NCBI RefSeq assembly: GCF_036898095.1
Contig: NC_090751.1
Span: 81,264,955 to 81,328,954 of the forward strand
From: Palaemon carinicauda
Lineage: Eukaryota; Arthropoda; Malacostraca; Decapoda; Palaemonidae
Direction of reading: 5' to 3'
Length of the DNA: 64,000 nt
Shown here: piece by piece, positions 9,141 through 21,500 of the stretch
Position numbering within the stretch: position 1 is the stretch's first letter
Layout: every line of letters starts with the position of its first letter
Position numbers and translations under genes: made by a program
Notes under the pieces: model-generated
The model's input: only the letters and a program-made list of their open reading frames with translations
Database searches by the model: none
Told to the model about the DNA's origin: nothing

Positions 9141-10103
9141 CAGGTTCAAAAAGACGTCTCCTCACAGCCCGAGGAGGAAAACGTCCAGGGTGGAGAGGGG
9201 TTACCCACTCCTCCACTCTACGAATCTCCGGAAAGGAACGTTCAACAGACTCCGCCCGAGGGGGAGACTGATTAAGGTCTACAGATAATTCCTCCGCAGA
9301 GGAGGAGAGTTCACCCGAAGGAGAACTACGCTTATAACAAGGTTCTCTTTCCACCCCGTTAGGAGAACCTAAAGCGTAAGGAGATTGCCGATGTACAGAG
9401 GCAATCTTCTCTCGCGAACGAGAAATATGTTCCCCCGAAGGGGAAGCTTACCTTGGAGAGAGCCTTGCCACTGCCCCTGGTGGGTTAGCTAACTCCTCGG
9501 CGTCGGAACCAGACTCTCGGCCTGACCGACGGGCAACAGCGCCTGCGCCCAGAAGGGGAGGATCGACCTCCGCAGAGGAAGGAGATGTCCGCCTTCTCTC
9601 TGCTCCCCTTTGGAGGAGTTCAAGAACTTCCTTCGTAGGGGGACCATCGACGCCCAGCGATGGCCACAAAAACACAAGGTCTGGAAAAGAACAGGCGCTC
9701 CTGGGGGAAGAGAAGGAGCCAACTCACTAGGGGAGCCGCCACCTTTGTCTATCCCACAGGGTTGACCTGGAGTCACGAGCCCTGTACTACTGCTCGACCG
9801 TGCCCCGGAAGGGCCTGGTCGAGAATTAGCTTAGGGCAGAGATTTGGGCGTAGAGGAAGCAGAAGCCCGCGATTTCTTCGATTTCGAAGAAGACCCCAAA
9901 AGCGAAGATTCAAGTTTAGACTTCTTCTTCTTACGCGCAAACCTCTCCCACTGGGAGGCAGGCCACTCCCTACACTCGAAACAGGTGTTGTCCCGCAAAC
10001 ACTGAGTTCCCCGGCAAGCTGGGCAGAAAGAGTGTGGGTCCGTCTCCACGGACGACATGAAGGTGCCGCAGCAGCGGCCTTCAATCCCTGGACATGTCCG
10101 CAT
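8940..10103 (-). pseudogene. Gag fragment of DIRS family B4
   Basis: Starts with MRTCPG at 10103 and keeps a full Cys module: CCGTFMSSVETDPHSFCPAC, then C, C..C and REW, followed by a Lys-rich stretch. Downstream, WPSLGVDGPPTKEVLELLQR aligns with WSSLGLMGPPSKEALLQVIR of B1. Reading continues only by switching frames, so it is broken. It ends in a repeat region (8790-9140) with Asp-Pro-Ser-Gly-Ser-like units. The role in RNA packaging is inferred from B1. Confidence 0.75.
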
Positions 10104-10407
10104 AGCGGGACAATAACCAAACACACACCAATACACACAAAAGAAAAAGGAAAAGTAATAAAGTCAAGGCAGTTTGATTAACGGCAGAGAGAGACGGCAC
10201 GTCCACACTCTACCGAACCAAAAGCAAAAGTGGTTACTCAACCGACAGGTGTGAGTGAGCGGGGTAGCTAGTCTACCCCAACCCCCTCCCGCTAACTAGC
10301 GGATGGGGTAATTATCCCTCACTAAAATTGTCTTGGCTGGTTTTCAGCATTGCCGAAAGTAATACCCTATAAATAGCGAAGGTTTGTATCTGTGTCGGAA
10401 CAATTCA

Positions 10408-11136
10408 ACACATACATAGAGCATAAGAACACTAGAACATCTAAGGCTAATAGGTGGTAGGTCTTCTAAACAAATTATAGCGATAGTTTGAGACTCTTCG
10501 CTGTGATTTTTTTCTTATCCTGTAATCTATGTCTTGAGTTATCAATGAGATATTTTAGTTTATCTCTATTCAACAGTCACAGGTTATGCATTAAGCAAAT
10601 AGTGTTAACAGCCATTCACAAATTGTTCAACTTGATAAAATTAACGAGGCAAAAAGGGCTTCAGTCAGAATAACGTACATGCTTGAGCATGTACTGTACA
10701 CCTTCACGAAAGATCAAAACAAGGTTATTAGAAATGGCATATGTTTTCCTTTATAGACTTTTATATTTTCTGTTTATAATACTGTATATATACTATTATT
10801 TTCCTATTGAATATATAAATGTACTAATTTTATAAATAAAAGAGGTCCTCTGGCTACAACAGTATCAACTTACAACGATTCGTCATTACAAACCGGCTCT
10901 CACAAGGTACTGTACTTATAATATTTAGTGTTACTCAGATTTAAGTAACGATGTTTAGTTCGTTAATACAACGAACTACTCGCTGATGCAGGGTGCAGCT
11001 AATGCCATCCCCTGGCCCTGTAATAATGCGGTAAATGTCACTTTAGCATCAGTTTGCTATCTTAGCTTCTGGTACGCATTCAGGATTTCGGTGATGTTCC
11101 TTTTTGGATATTTTTCTGCCTTTTTTGCTTTGCATC
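10408..11136. other. AT-rich sequence, nothing recognised
   Basis: Between the B4 end and the Tigger remnant. ORFs are short and have low-complexity translations. The last 250 bp may hold the 5' untranslated part and end of the Tigger element, but no terminal repeat was fixed. Confidence 0.5.
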
Positions 11137-11596
11137 ATGTCTGGAAAGTGTAAGGGAGGCTCTTCTGATGGCAGTGAATCTAAGAAGAAGAGAGCCATGC
11201 CAATGGAAATAAAAGTGGACATAGTGAAGCGAGATGAAAAATGGGTGACCACTATGAACATAGGTCGTGCGTTAGACCTTAGTTGTTCTATGGTTACGAC
11301 TATCACCAAGGATATACATCTCCTCCTTGAACATGTGAAAGGATCTGTCCCTATAAAGTAAACCATTTTATAAAACAACAGTTAAATTCCTTTGCCTGGC
11401 CAGACAGTACTACATTGTATCCTTTTCTCAGGTTACAGTCTATTTTTCCCTTTGCCTACACACACACAATGAATAGTCTGGCCTATTCTTTCCTTATTCT
11501 CCTCTATCCTCATACACCTGACAACACAAAAATTACCAAACAATTTTCCTTCACGCAAGGGGTCACTGCACTGTAATTGTTCAGTGGCTATTTTCC

Positions 11597-11968
11597 TCTT
11601 AGTAAGGGTAGAAGACTCTTTAGCTTTGGTAAGCAGCTCTACTAGAAGAACAGCACTCCCAATTCAAACCATTGTTCTCTAGTCTTGGGTAGTGCCATAG
11701 CATCTGTACCATGGTCTTCCACTGTCTTGGGTTAGAGTTCTCTTGCTTGAGTGTACACTCGGGAACACTGTTCTATCTTATTTCTTTTCCTCTTGTTTTG
11801 TTAAAGTTTTTATAGTTTATATAGGAGATATTTATTTTAATGTTGTTACAGTACGCTTCTTAAAACATTTCCTTTTTCCTTGTTTCCTTTCCTCACTGGG
11901 CTATTTTCCCTGTTGGAGCCCCTAGCCTTATAGCATCCTGCTTTTCCAACTAGGGTTGTAGCTTAGCA

Positions 11969-12012
<44 letters not shown>
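11597..12012 (+). repeat. Interspersed repeat with AAT tail, copy 1
   Basis: About 415 bp ending GCATCCTGCTTTTCCAACTA, GGGTTGTAGCTTAGC and an AAT microsatellite. It shares the order of landmarks (GTTCTCTAGTCTTGGGTAGT, CCATGGTCTTCCACTGTCTT) with the copy at 12110. A 3' simple-repeat tail suggests a retroposon. I recognise it as a family common in decapods, from memory only. No coding capacity is seen. Confidence 0.75.
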
Positions 12013-12014
<2 letters not shown>

Positions 12015-12109
12015 CAATAGTCTCATGATTGAGATGGAGAGGTTCTTGTGCTCTGCTTGTACAACCAGAATCAGTGGCATATCCCAGTGAACCTTAAGGT
12101 GATTAGGGA

Positions 12110-12514
12110 GAAGGCTAAGAGTAGAAGTGACTCTTTAGTTATGGTAAAGAGCTCCTCTAGGAGGACACCTCAAAATCAAACGATTGTTCTCTAGTCTTGG
12201 GTAGTGCCATAGCCTCTGTACCATGGTCTTCCACTGTCTTGGGGTAGTTTTTTCTTGCTTGAGGGTACACTTGGGCACACTAATCTGTCTTATTTCTCTT
12301 CCTCTTTTTTTTTTTTTTTAACTTTTTATTGTTTATTTTTTTACTGCTCATAATATTTGATTTTGTTATGGCCCTCAAAATACTTTGTTCTAATTGTTCA
12401 TAAGTTCTCTTGTAGTTTTTTTCTTGTTTCCTTTCCTTACTGGGCTATTTTTCCCCGTTAAAACCCTTGGGCTTACAGCATCCTGCTTTTCCAACTATAG
12501 TTGTAGTTTAACCA

Positions 12515-12581
<67 letters not shown>

Positions 12582-12603
12582 TAATAATGACAATGATAAT
12601 AAT

Positions 12604-12641
<38 letters not shown>

Positions 12642-12660
12642 TGATGATGATAATAATAAC
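12110..12660 (+). repeat. Interspersed repeat with AAT tail, copy 2
   Basis: Second copy of the same family in the same orientation. Its AAT/GAT tail is much longer, about 12515-12660. The long Asn- or Ile-rich ORFs across the tail are translations of the microsatellite, not genes. Confidence 0.75.
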
Positions 12661-13922
12661 AATTTGTTTGAGACCTTGAAAAGTCAAAAAGAGGAAGGGG
12701 GTGAAAGTGAGAAGTTTATAAGCAGTAAGGAGTGATTTTTGTGATTTAAGGCTCGTGCCAATCTGCAAAACCTTAAAGTGCAAGGTGGATCTGCTAGTGC
12801 TGATAATGAAGCAGCAAGTGAATTCCCTGATGTGTTGGCTGATATTACTAGGGAAGGTAGAATTTGTGCTGAAAAAGTCTTCAATATGGATGAGAAAGGC
12901 TTGTTTTGGAATCGTATGCTAAACCATACCTACATAGCTAAGGAGAAGACTGCACCAGGGCATAAAGTTGGCAAGAAGAGATTGATCTCGCTTCTTGGAG
13001 GTACAGTAATGCTTCTAGTGACCCTAAGCTGAAACCTATGCTTGAGTATCAGGCTGATAATCCTAGGCCATTAAAGGGGGTTTGGAAAAGTCTGTTACCT
13101 GTCACCTGGAAGTCTAATAGGTGGCATGGGTGACTCTTGTTATTTGAGGGCTGTTTTTTTTTAAACCACTTTGTGCCTGAGGTAGAATACTATTGTGTTA
13201 AGAAGGTTCTACCTTTTAAGGTGCTATTATTGCTGGACAATGCTCCTTGTCACCCTGCCAATTTAGTTGACTTCCATTTGAATGACAAGATGGTTTACTA
13301 ACCAACCACATAACACTATTTCCCTGTTACAGCCTATGGACCAAGGGATAATTTCTTCCTTCAAGGCCTACTGCCTACATAGGACAATTGCTATGGCTTC
13401 GTAAGCAACAGAGGTGAAGGACACGACCCTCTTGATGTTCCAGAAGTCCTACAACATCCAAGGTGTCATCAAAAACCTTGCTGAAGCTTGATCTGAAGAG
13501 AAGCAAACAAACATGAATAGTGTCTGGAAGAAGCTTTGCCAACAGTTTGTCAACGATTTCTTTAACTTTAAAGACAGTTGAGGCTCTTACAAAGAAAATT
13601 TGTTGTACTCTAGAAAGCAGTTGGATCTTGAGGTGGATGCTGATGATGTCACCAAGCTCCTTGAATCTCATGGAAAGGAATTGTCTGCTGAGAACCTCAT
13701 TTGGCTGGAGAATCAGAGGACTACAGAAGCGGAAGATGCCATGATCCTAGAGCCCAAGAAATGTACAGACAAGGCCTTGGCAGAAAGTTTTACCTTGTTA
13801 GAGGGAGCAATGGCCAAGTTTGAGGAACAAGATACCAGCACAGAAAGGTTTATGAAGGTTTCCAGGGGGGTTGATAGATGCTGTGAGATACTGCAAGGAG
13901 ATCTTAGAAGCAGACAAACTTG

Positions 13923-14611
13923 AGCATGTACTTTAAAAAGGTAGAGAAGCCTGCACATGAACCTTAACCCTCTACCTCTCCAGCATCTCTTCCTGACTCT
14001 CCAGTTCCTCTTCTAGCCTCTTCCACTTTCTCCTCTCAATAAGCCTGTCTCTTCACCACTTGAAATGCCCTTCAATGTGCAAGCCAACCACAGGAAAAAA
14101 AATGGTTATATGTACAGTATTACTTATTGTCTATTACAGTACGTACAATACTGAATAGGTACAGGTATTTGTATGTTTAGGGTACAATAATTTATGAATG
14201 GTAGAGGATTGTTTTCTCTCTTTTCTAATGTATAAATATACAGTATGTTATATATATAAATCAAACTTCCAATGAATCCTAGGAACGGATCTCCTTCATA
14301 GCCCAAGGACCTCTTGTAGAATTTTTCTTAGTTTGTTTTCAAGCCATTTTTAATAATCATTGTGAGATGGATTGACCATCGTAAATTAGTGTGAAACAGC
14401 ATTGTATGATTTTACTCTTGCATTTAATATTCAAGGATAAGGGTAAAGTCAGAACTGAGGTAAGTTGAATTGATGTACAAGAAGGTATTACTGGAAGAGA
14501 AGAATCCGGTGCTTCAAGAACACAATTCAGCCAAACCTTTGAGAATGAGATTAGTGTATTTGGAAGTCTAAGGACGACACAAAAGAAACAACAAAACCTG
14601 ATGGCATCATC
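13923..14611. other. Tigger 3' flank, AT-rich
   Basis: Probably the 3' untranslated part of the Tigger relic near 13923-14100 and then AT-rich sequence. No gene or defined repeat was recognised. Confidence 0.45.
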
Positions 14612-14615
14612 TTAA

Positions 14616-14921
14616 CCCTTTTACCCCCAAAGGACGTACTGGTACGTTTCACAAAACTCATCCCTTTACCCCCATGGACGTACTGTACCGGTACGTCCTT
14701 GCAAAAAACTGCTATTAAATTTTTTTTTGCATATTTTAGATAATTTTTTGAGAAACTTCAGGCATTTTCCAAAATAATGAGACCAACCTGACCTCTCTAT
14801 GATGAAAATTAAGGCTGTTAGAGCAATTTAAAAAAAATATACTGCAAAATGTGCTTGAAAAAAAAATTAACCCCTGGGGGTTAAGTGTTGGGAAGTTCCA
14901 AATAGCCTGGGGGTAAAAGGA
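14616..14921. mobile_element. piggyBac-like MITE with TTAA flanks
   Basis: The left end is TTAA then CCCTTTTACCCCCAAAGG; the right end is CCTGGGGGTAAAAGGA then TTAA. The ends are inverted repeats flanked by TTAA, the target duplicated by piggyBac transposases. Inside are GGACGTACTGGTACG and GTACCGGTACGTCC, a second palindromic layer. It is about 306 bp and non-coding, so it would need a transposase in trans. Confidence 0.8.
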
Positions 14922-14925
14922 TTAA

Positions 14926-15849
14926 CTCCACCAAACACATATTATAATGGGTAACTTCATTAAAAATAATTATCTTAATAAATATTGGTATATTTTATAT
15001 AAAACTGTCAGCATATGGTACTTACGACTATTACTCATGTTTGATAAGTCCTCTTTATCCACACCCTTTTGGCATTTAATCTTCATGTTACTTGAACATC
15101 TAGAACAGGAAGTATAATATAGAACATTGCAATACCACCAGAAATGAAAAGTGAATACTGCTTATTTACCAATATCTCTCTTATCTCAGCTTATAAAAAT
15201 AGAAGTAAACCATAACTATAGTTAATTTGAAGAAATGGAACTTATGAATAGAGAAATAGACAGATTACTGAAATACAAAGTTCTCTTATATCTCTAAGAG
15301 TGATTGGTTGTTGTTACTTAGAATATTCTAAGGCCGATTTATGCTCGAGGAGTACCAAAGTGGCCCAGTTACAGATGAGAGATGTGGACCCAGGCAGTTG
15401 TGGGGAAGGGAAGGAAAAGGCTAGAAGCATTTACTTTACCACAGTAATTCATATAATTCATGCTTCTTTCGTGCCTAAAAAAACCAATGTATAAAAATAA
15501 CTGGCATATTAAATGAATAGCATATTAAATAACTAGCATACTAAATAATGCAAACTCATGCACATCAATATGAATTTATGACAACAATAAACAATAAAAC
15601 ACAAGCAGCAACTCCATTCTCCTCTCCTCAATCTACCAAATGCACAGGGATGCCAAACCCTTCTCCCTCGCTACCCCATAAAGCCAGGGGCCAGTTTCTA
15701 TCAACCACTAACTTTAACTTCCATCAAAAATAGTAAATGACTCCTGGATAACATCTACATTTATCTTAACCGACTCTTATTAGAATTTGACAAATCCTTA
15801 ACTATATAAATTAAAAATTATAAATATGATATTTTCATAATAAAATAAA
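14926..15849. other. AT-rich sequence, nothing recognised
   Basis: No convincing exon, repeat boundary or RNA gene seen. Short ORFs such as those near 15300-15500 and 15548-15733 have no recognisable motif. Confidence 0.5.
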
Positions 15850-15884
15850 TTTTTGAATATACTTACCCGCTGGTTATATAATGG

Positions 15885-16009
15885 CTAAAGTCCCTGACGC
15901 CTCGGCAGGAAATTCAAAATCTCGCGCGGCTTAGCGGAGATATGCCAGGTGTACCCTAGCGCCCTCGCGGTACTACAGGTAGAACTATACTCAACCAATT
16001 CAGATTTTC
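15885..16009. repeat. Left ITR of DIRS-D
   Basis: 125 bp that matches the reverse complement of 21691-21815 with three substitutions by eye. Outside it, the left end carries about 35 bp not paired on the right, the same kind of asymmetry as in family A and known for DIRS-1. Confidence 0.9.
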
Positions 16010-16053
16010 CATGCCCCATGGTCTCTAGAGGGGAGGAGGGTGGGCTTTAAACT

Positions 16054-16150
16054 TATATAACTAGCAGCTAAGTATATTAAAAAATTTATATTATTATGAA
16101 ATATCATTTTTAAATATAAAACTTACCCGCTGGTTATATAATGGCTGATT
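16054..16150. repeat. Probable ICR of DIRS-D
   Basis: The first part (TATATAACTAGCAGCTAAGT, then an AT-rich run) resembles the reverse complement of the left tip at 15838-15880. The second part (TTTTTAAATATAAAACTTAC) resembles the reverse complement of the right tip near 21813-21832. The match is imperfect but in the expected order. Confidence 0.65.
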
Positions 16151-16529
16151 GACAACCATTGGTGGCGGGTCAGAGACAGCTGCATAATTGGAAATTCACT
16201 TAAAGAGTTACATAAACAACTTAAGCGGTTCTCACCTGATAAGGAAGCTGACAGCAATCCTCTGCCTCATTTTGTCTGCTATCCTTAGGAGATCCAGCGG
16301 TTCACCCAGGGGGCTGATGATCTCTAGGATCTGTCAAACAGTTCAATAACCTATAACATGACAAGACCTCAACTAATACCCTTGTTCCGGGTGCTCTCTA
16401 GGAACAAAATGACCACCTGACTAGATCAAAGATTGCAGAAGATTGCCGACCAATCTTCATGTATAATCATAAAAATATATATAACAGTTCCAAGAGAAGA
16501 ACAGGGGTACTAGGAATTTAGGGAAATAT

Positions 16530-17640
16530 AGTGGTGGATGTTTCACCTACTACTGCACTCGTTGTTACGAGTGATCCCAAAACGTAGCAGTCCTCACAAA
16601 GAGACTGGATATGGTATAAGTAATGCAAGGCGAATACAGGATTACCCCTTCACAAGGCTGTATACGCGATGCTATGCACAGAACAGTTTAGTTTAAAAGT
16701 TACAGAAGTTCCTACAGCTCTAACTTCATGAGTCTTTATTCTTTCGACATCTTATGATCTGTCACACAACCGTGTGAAAGAACCTTTGTAATTAAAGTCT
16801 ATACGAGATGATATAGAGTGTTTTAGACATAGATAGCACAGGCTTCTTGACCGTGCACCAGTCATGAAAAGACTCTTAACTTCTTTGGTCCTGTCCCGAT
16901 AAAACTTCATTGTTTTAACCGGGCAAAGAACTCTTCTCAGCCCTTCACAAACCAAATTCGAGAGGATAGTGATCCCGAAAGATTTAGGCCATGGATGAGA
17001 AGGATGTTTGTTAATGACCAAGAATCCAGGTTGCAAGGCGCCTATGACTAAACCATTGTGAAGTCCATGTTCTTGCTAAAAGAGTGAACTTCACTGACTC
17101 TCAACTATGGTAGACTTACTCAGAAAGTCTCCAAAGTTAGGCCTTAAAAAAGAAACCAAGTGTAAAGGCTCGGATCTGTCACTACCGCGAAATTCCAGAA
17201 ACGAACCCTAAATTTCAGGCTGGCGCATCTTGCTGACGCCTCCAAGTCATCTCAAATGATCCGAGAAGATCTATAAGGTCTCTATTTGATAGATCCAATC
17301 TTCTGCGTCTGAAGACAGCTGCCCGCATACTCCTGTACCCTCTGATGGTCGAGAAGGAAAAAATGTGTTTCTTCTAAGGTCTAAGAAGAAATAGGCCACT
17401 TGTGTTAGAGTTACCAAATGAAGAGCCAGCTTTAGCTCTACACCACTCCAAAAAACACCCTAATTGGGTTGGAAAACCTTGAGGCAAATGTCCTTTGTAC
17501 AAGCGATAGCCTCAGCTGTCTCCTTCGAACAACCCTCTAGATCTTAGGGGTTTTCCGAAATACTGGAGGCAGATAGACCTAAAGCTTGATGGTTTAAAAT
17601 AAAGCGTTCGTGATCCTGACACGGGAAAAGGACTAATAAC
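16530..17640 (-). pseudogene. Tyrosine recombinase remnant, DIRS-D
   Basis: Minus-strand fragments in changing frames. The 16752-17036 piece contains VCEGLRRVLCPVKTMKFYRD, equivalent to LLLCPVRILRLYLKK of the B1 recombinase. Further on, THEVRA supplies the His-Arg box and ALHYLYHIQSLCEDCYVLGS covers the catalytic Tyr position. Many stops and indels are present, so it is not functional. The end of the domain is near 16530. Confidence 0.75.
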
Positions 17641-18500
17641 ATGCTTCCAGCATGCACCCAGCATGGTCCCAGCATGAGTCCAGTATGGTTCCAGCATGCT
17701 GCCTACGCTCAACATGCCGTGAGAGAGAATCAGGATCTAGAACCGCCTCCCAAAACACGTCCATATCGGTCGCAAGAAACCGATATTAAAGCTAGGCTTG
17801 TTGAAAAGAAGCATCAACAACGTGAACCTCATGCTGTGAAGTTAAAACCTGATCGTGTGTAACCAGCGAGTGTTCAACAAACTTAAAGCCAAAGCTTGAC
17901 GCGAAGGAGTGTTAGCTGCGAGGCCAGAGAGATGCGAGGGAGAGACAATATTCTGTTTATACTGCTGTGAGAAAAAAGACTTGACTGTATGCGTCTAGCA
18001 TGCAACCATAATGTTGCATGTGCTTGCATTGCCATAAGGTGTCAGCGTGCTGTATGCTTCCACCTTGTTGTGTAGATACAGCGCTCTGTGTGTGTCCCGC
18101 TTGTTGTAAATCTACAGCGTGCTGCGTGGAGGCGACAGCATAGCATCCGGTCATTGGCGGAAAGACGTATCTGTTTGCCGAGAGTTGTCCGCGTGTAGCA
18201 TGCATCCCCATGAGTGATAGTCGTGCGTCCCGCAGACCGCGAAGATGGGACAACTCGTTGAAAGGATCAACTTTGACTGTCAGCGTCCAACATACAACCA
18301 GACTGGCGTCTGTGTCTGTGACTGCGTGAGGGAGAGACCAGAACTTGCGTCTGTGTCTGCGTGACGTCTGCCGTAAGAGAGACCAGACTGCTACAAGCAC
18401 CCGCTCTAACGCTTCTCGTAACACGAGCATATCTCTGCGAGGAAGCGTTACTAAGCATAGGAGAACTATGCTTTCTGACACTAATCGGAAAACCATTTCT
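17640..18500 (-). pseudogene. Repeat-rich gag-like region of DIRS-D
   Basis: Open stretches at 17957-18496 and 17512-17715 encode short repeats rich in Met, Leu, His, Gln and Cys (for example CKHMQHYGCMLDAYS). By position and repetitive make-up this corresponds to the repeat domain of family B gag. No independent gag motif was found, so the assignment is inference. Confidence 0.45.
17647..17701. repeat. Five tandem 11-bp units
   Basis: CCAGCATGCAC, CCAGCATGGTC, CCAGCATGAGT, CCAGTATGGTT and CCAGCATGCTG follow one another without gaps. The 11-bp period is not a multiple of three. Confidence 0.95.
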
Positions 18501-21500
18501 TTGGTCTATGGTAGTCCTTAGACTCTTTTAGGAGAAAATTTTCTCCACCCCGAGAATCGTAAATACTAAACACAGATGAAATTGACCTCTTTTAGTTCAG
18601 ACCAAACCTACACTCACGGGGTAGCGTGTGCCCCAACTCAAGCGTGGGTGAAGGCCGGGAGAGAACATCAACCTCAGTCCTGTGAGCGACCTGGGAGAGT
18701 CCCGATGACATTTCAAGCGCGCCTTGTGCGCGAACTGAACGTATCCAATGCTGTGAGATACCGTCAACAGTAGTCACTAGACCTCAGAAGAAAGTACTAG
18801 ACATTTCCCCAAACTGGGGGAGGAGTAGAAGCGTGAATAGAAGCAAACTGAGCACCTTTTCTCCCGAAGAACTATGTGTCTTACACAATTCTGGTGCTGA
18901 CATGTCGCCTTCTTCCGAAAAGAAAAAACTTCCGGCAAACATTAGTTACTGCAGGATAAGTTATTAGAAAACATACGACTCCTGAAAGGTCTTGGACATA
19001 TTGATTGGTGACTACCAAGTCTAGGTTTTGCGTCCTTTGACGAGGACAAAGTCTTTCCTCCCTGGAAGTGCATCAGATTCCAGAGGAAGAGCTAGGATTG
19101 TATGTGACTTGTCTGACTTCCGCTTCTCTCGCGAAAGAAAAAACACACTCAATTGCTTCCTGTTTAAGCATCACAACACGCCTGCTGCGAGGGTAAGTTC
19201 TGTTCGCGTGCATACATGACGAGTAACTTCCTAGTCTGGTAGACATGGAAAACGTAGAACGTCATTCTCGTCAGGGAACTGCGTTCTAATACGCAGGAAA
19301 AAGTTACAAGATCCATGATACCATAGCGATGACGAACTGATCGCTTCAAGACATTTCAACTTCACTCTTTTCAAGATACTATGTCACATGGTTGTGATGT
19401 CATAGCTTGACAATTGTAGGCTAAGAAAAGAGCATTACTTCATCATTCCAAAGTGGAGAGGGAACGTCTTGGACTGCATCAACAGTATCGCTTGGCGGAA
19501 CAAACGTTTAATGCACGAGGTCCGCGAAGTACCTCGGCCTACCGACCTTCCTTCTCCCAAGGTTGGAACGTAAGGAAGAGGTATAGGACAAACACCTCCT
19601 CCAGAGCACTGCGCTATGTTTACGAGTCACTAACAAGAGCGGTTTAAAAACATAATACATTAAATCATAAAAGATCTGCCCGTGCTGGGAGATATACTTT
19701 TACGTTCTATTTTCATAAAGGCCTTAATGCCCTTCCTGCTGTTGCAGCTGCAGGCGCTGCATCAATCTCAACAGTAAGGTTCGTTATTTTTCTAAGAATG
19801 ATTTAATGTTGATTTATTTATTTATTTTCCTATTAATTTACTGGTCCATCGTTCCCTAAAGGAGCCCTTAGGGTTAAAGCATCTTGCTTTCCCAACTAGG
19901 GTTGTAGCCTGAGCAGTCGGTTTGCGTTGAGCAGGTAATCGAAGTAATGGATCCACTTTCTCCCACCGCTGAACATTGCTGTTGGTAGGCCACCTGTGCG
20001 ACAATGAGTCCTCACCGTTAAAGACACGTCGCCTGTGCGACCGTGTCAAAGACCAGAATCGAGACACCCAACCGCACTGTTAACAGCAGGCTGAAAAGAC
20101 TGCATAAACAAAGACAGTTGCTCTTTCATGCCTAACCGCAAAGATCAAGGATCAACCTTAGGCGAAACGTATTCAGCATTATCTTCGTCGATCCATAGGG
20201 CTTGCCACTGTCGAGAGACGACACCCATCAGGTGGAGGCGGCGGCCTGCATCCGCGCCGCATGAAACGTAACACACGCAGAACGAATCTAATTTTGTTTT
20301 CAGCTTAGCGCCTGAAGCGCGCGTATGATGTTTGAAAACACTAATACTTCGCTTTATCTATAGCGAGGGTGAGCGTTCTGGTGATCGACAGAAAACGCTC
20401 GAGAGGACTTCAGTTCGGGTCTTAAAAGACTGTAACGCCTGGTTACCCTCTCGATTCCTTTCGCCGTTCGACTTAACTTCTCCCCTGGGTCCGGGAGCTC
20501 GACAGAGGTCTAAGGCTAGGATAACTACAGGTCCGAATAGCAGCACTCTCCACTGAATAAAATTCACTGCATAATTTATCACTAAAAAATTTGCACTTTA
20601 CTCTTTGGTACAAAGATAGTTTCATAATTACCTGAAAACCAAAGTATACGCTCTCTCAAACGAAATGAACTCCGTAGGGAGAGCCTTATAATTCTGTCAC
20701 TGGTTTGAATGGGAATGCAAAAGTACCGAATCCCATATAAATGCAACAAAATATTAAATATCAAATATTACCTTAATAGATATATTTATAAATTAAAATA
20801 AACCCTTAAATTAAGGGGTTCCAATAAAAGACGAATTGTCACTCGCACCGCGCACCATTGGAGCATCTACAAATAATATACGAACAATTTTAGTATTCCA
20901 AAAACCACCAAGGCAACAACGATACATAGAATCGTGCGCTACATCGATTGTAAAGAATACAGCATCGTATAAAATAAACTGAACTGTAACTTCCTTTAAT
21001 CTCTGACTAAGGAAAAAAATACTGAAAGGACCAATTAATTGCAAAATAAAATGTTCCTTTTATATAGTACAACTTAAAACTTGAAAAGTGCGAAGAATGT
21101 ACAATTCATAAAATCGCTACAATATATTGTAATATCGTAACAATACTGACTACTGCGTAACAAAAATAAACTGAATGCTAGGTAATCTTTGCAAACACAT
21201 CAAAGATTATCTAAAGAAAACTGTGCTCGCGCGAGGGTTGTAACCTCTGCATTCCATGCTTTTAATTTTCTCTGGTATATTTGGAAGATTTATATCAGAA
21301 AAAGTACAAAGAAGGACTTTTTCGCCGGCCGTCACAGGTCGACCCAGAAATAATTCTTTTAATTTAATTTATAACTTAATACTTTAAAAGCATATTCACT
21401 TATCATTCTTTGTAAAAAAGCAAGACAGACTTTTAGCCTAAGGAAGAGACTGTGACGTCATCAATGGATGAAATGTTTACATTCCGGCCTTATGCTTTCG

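Larger units (their letters stand above)
8783..10407 (-). mobile_element. DIRS-like element fragment, family B4 (5' end and gag only)
   Basis: Minus-strand 5' part of a family B element. The right end at about 10403 (TTGTTCCG... in element orientation) matches the B1 start at 49406, and the leader has the same G-rich block near 10260-10310. Gag follows, then a degenerate repeat domain, and the fragment stops at the MITE. RT and YR are absent. Confidence 0.8.
11137..13922 (+). pseudogene. Tigger/pogo-like transposase pseudogene with nested repeats
   Basis: Opens with MSGKCKGGSSDGSESKKKRA at 11137 and a Psq/CENP-B-type helix-turn-helix (PMEIKVDIVKRDEKW... DLSCSMVTTI). It resumes at 12663 with LFETLKSQKEE..., then SADNEAASEFPDVLADI. 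Catalytic blocks are visible: VFNMDEKGLFW near 12880 (first Asp), LLLDNAPCHP near 13235 (second Asp) and QPMDQG near 13335 (third Asp), the DDD set of Tigger elements. Several stops (including a TGA where Trp is expected near 12733) and frameshifts disable it. The part between the N-terminal motif and 12660 is replaced by two repeat insertions, removing much of the DNA-binding domain. Confidence 0.88.

Noticed and set aside
12394..12783. Poly-Asn and poly-Ile ORFs
   Set aside because: Translations of the AAT/ATT microsatellite.
17647..17701. CRISPR-like array
   Set aside because: Units of 11 bp without spacers.
19670..19765. Possible plus-strand exon ending near CAACA|GTAAGG
   Set aside because: Donor context is weak, no clear acceptor, and it lies inside DIRS-D; the translation is low complexity.
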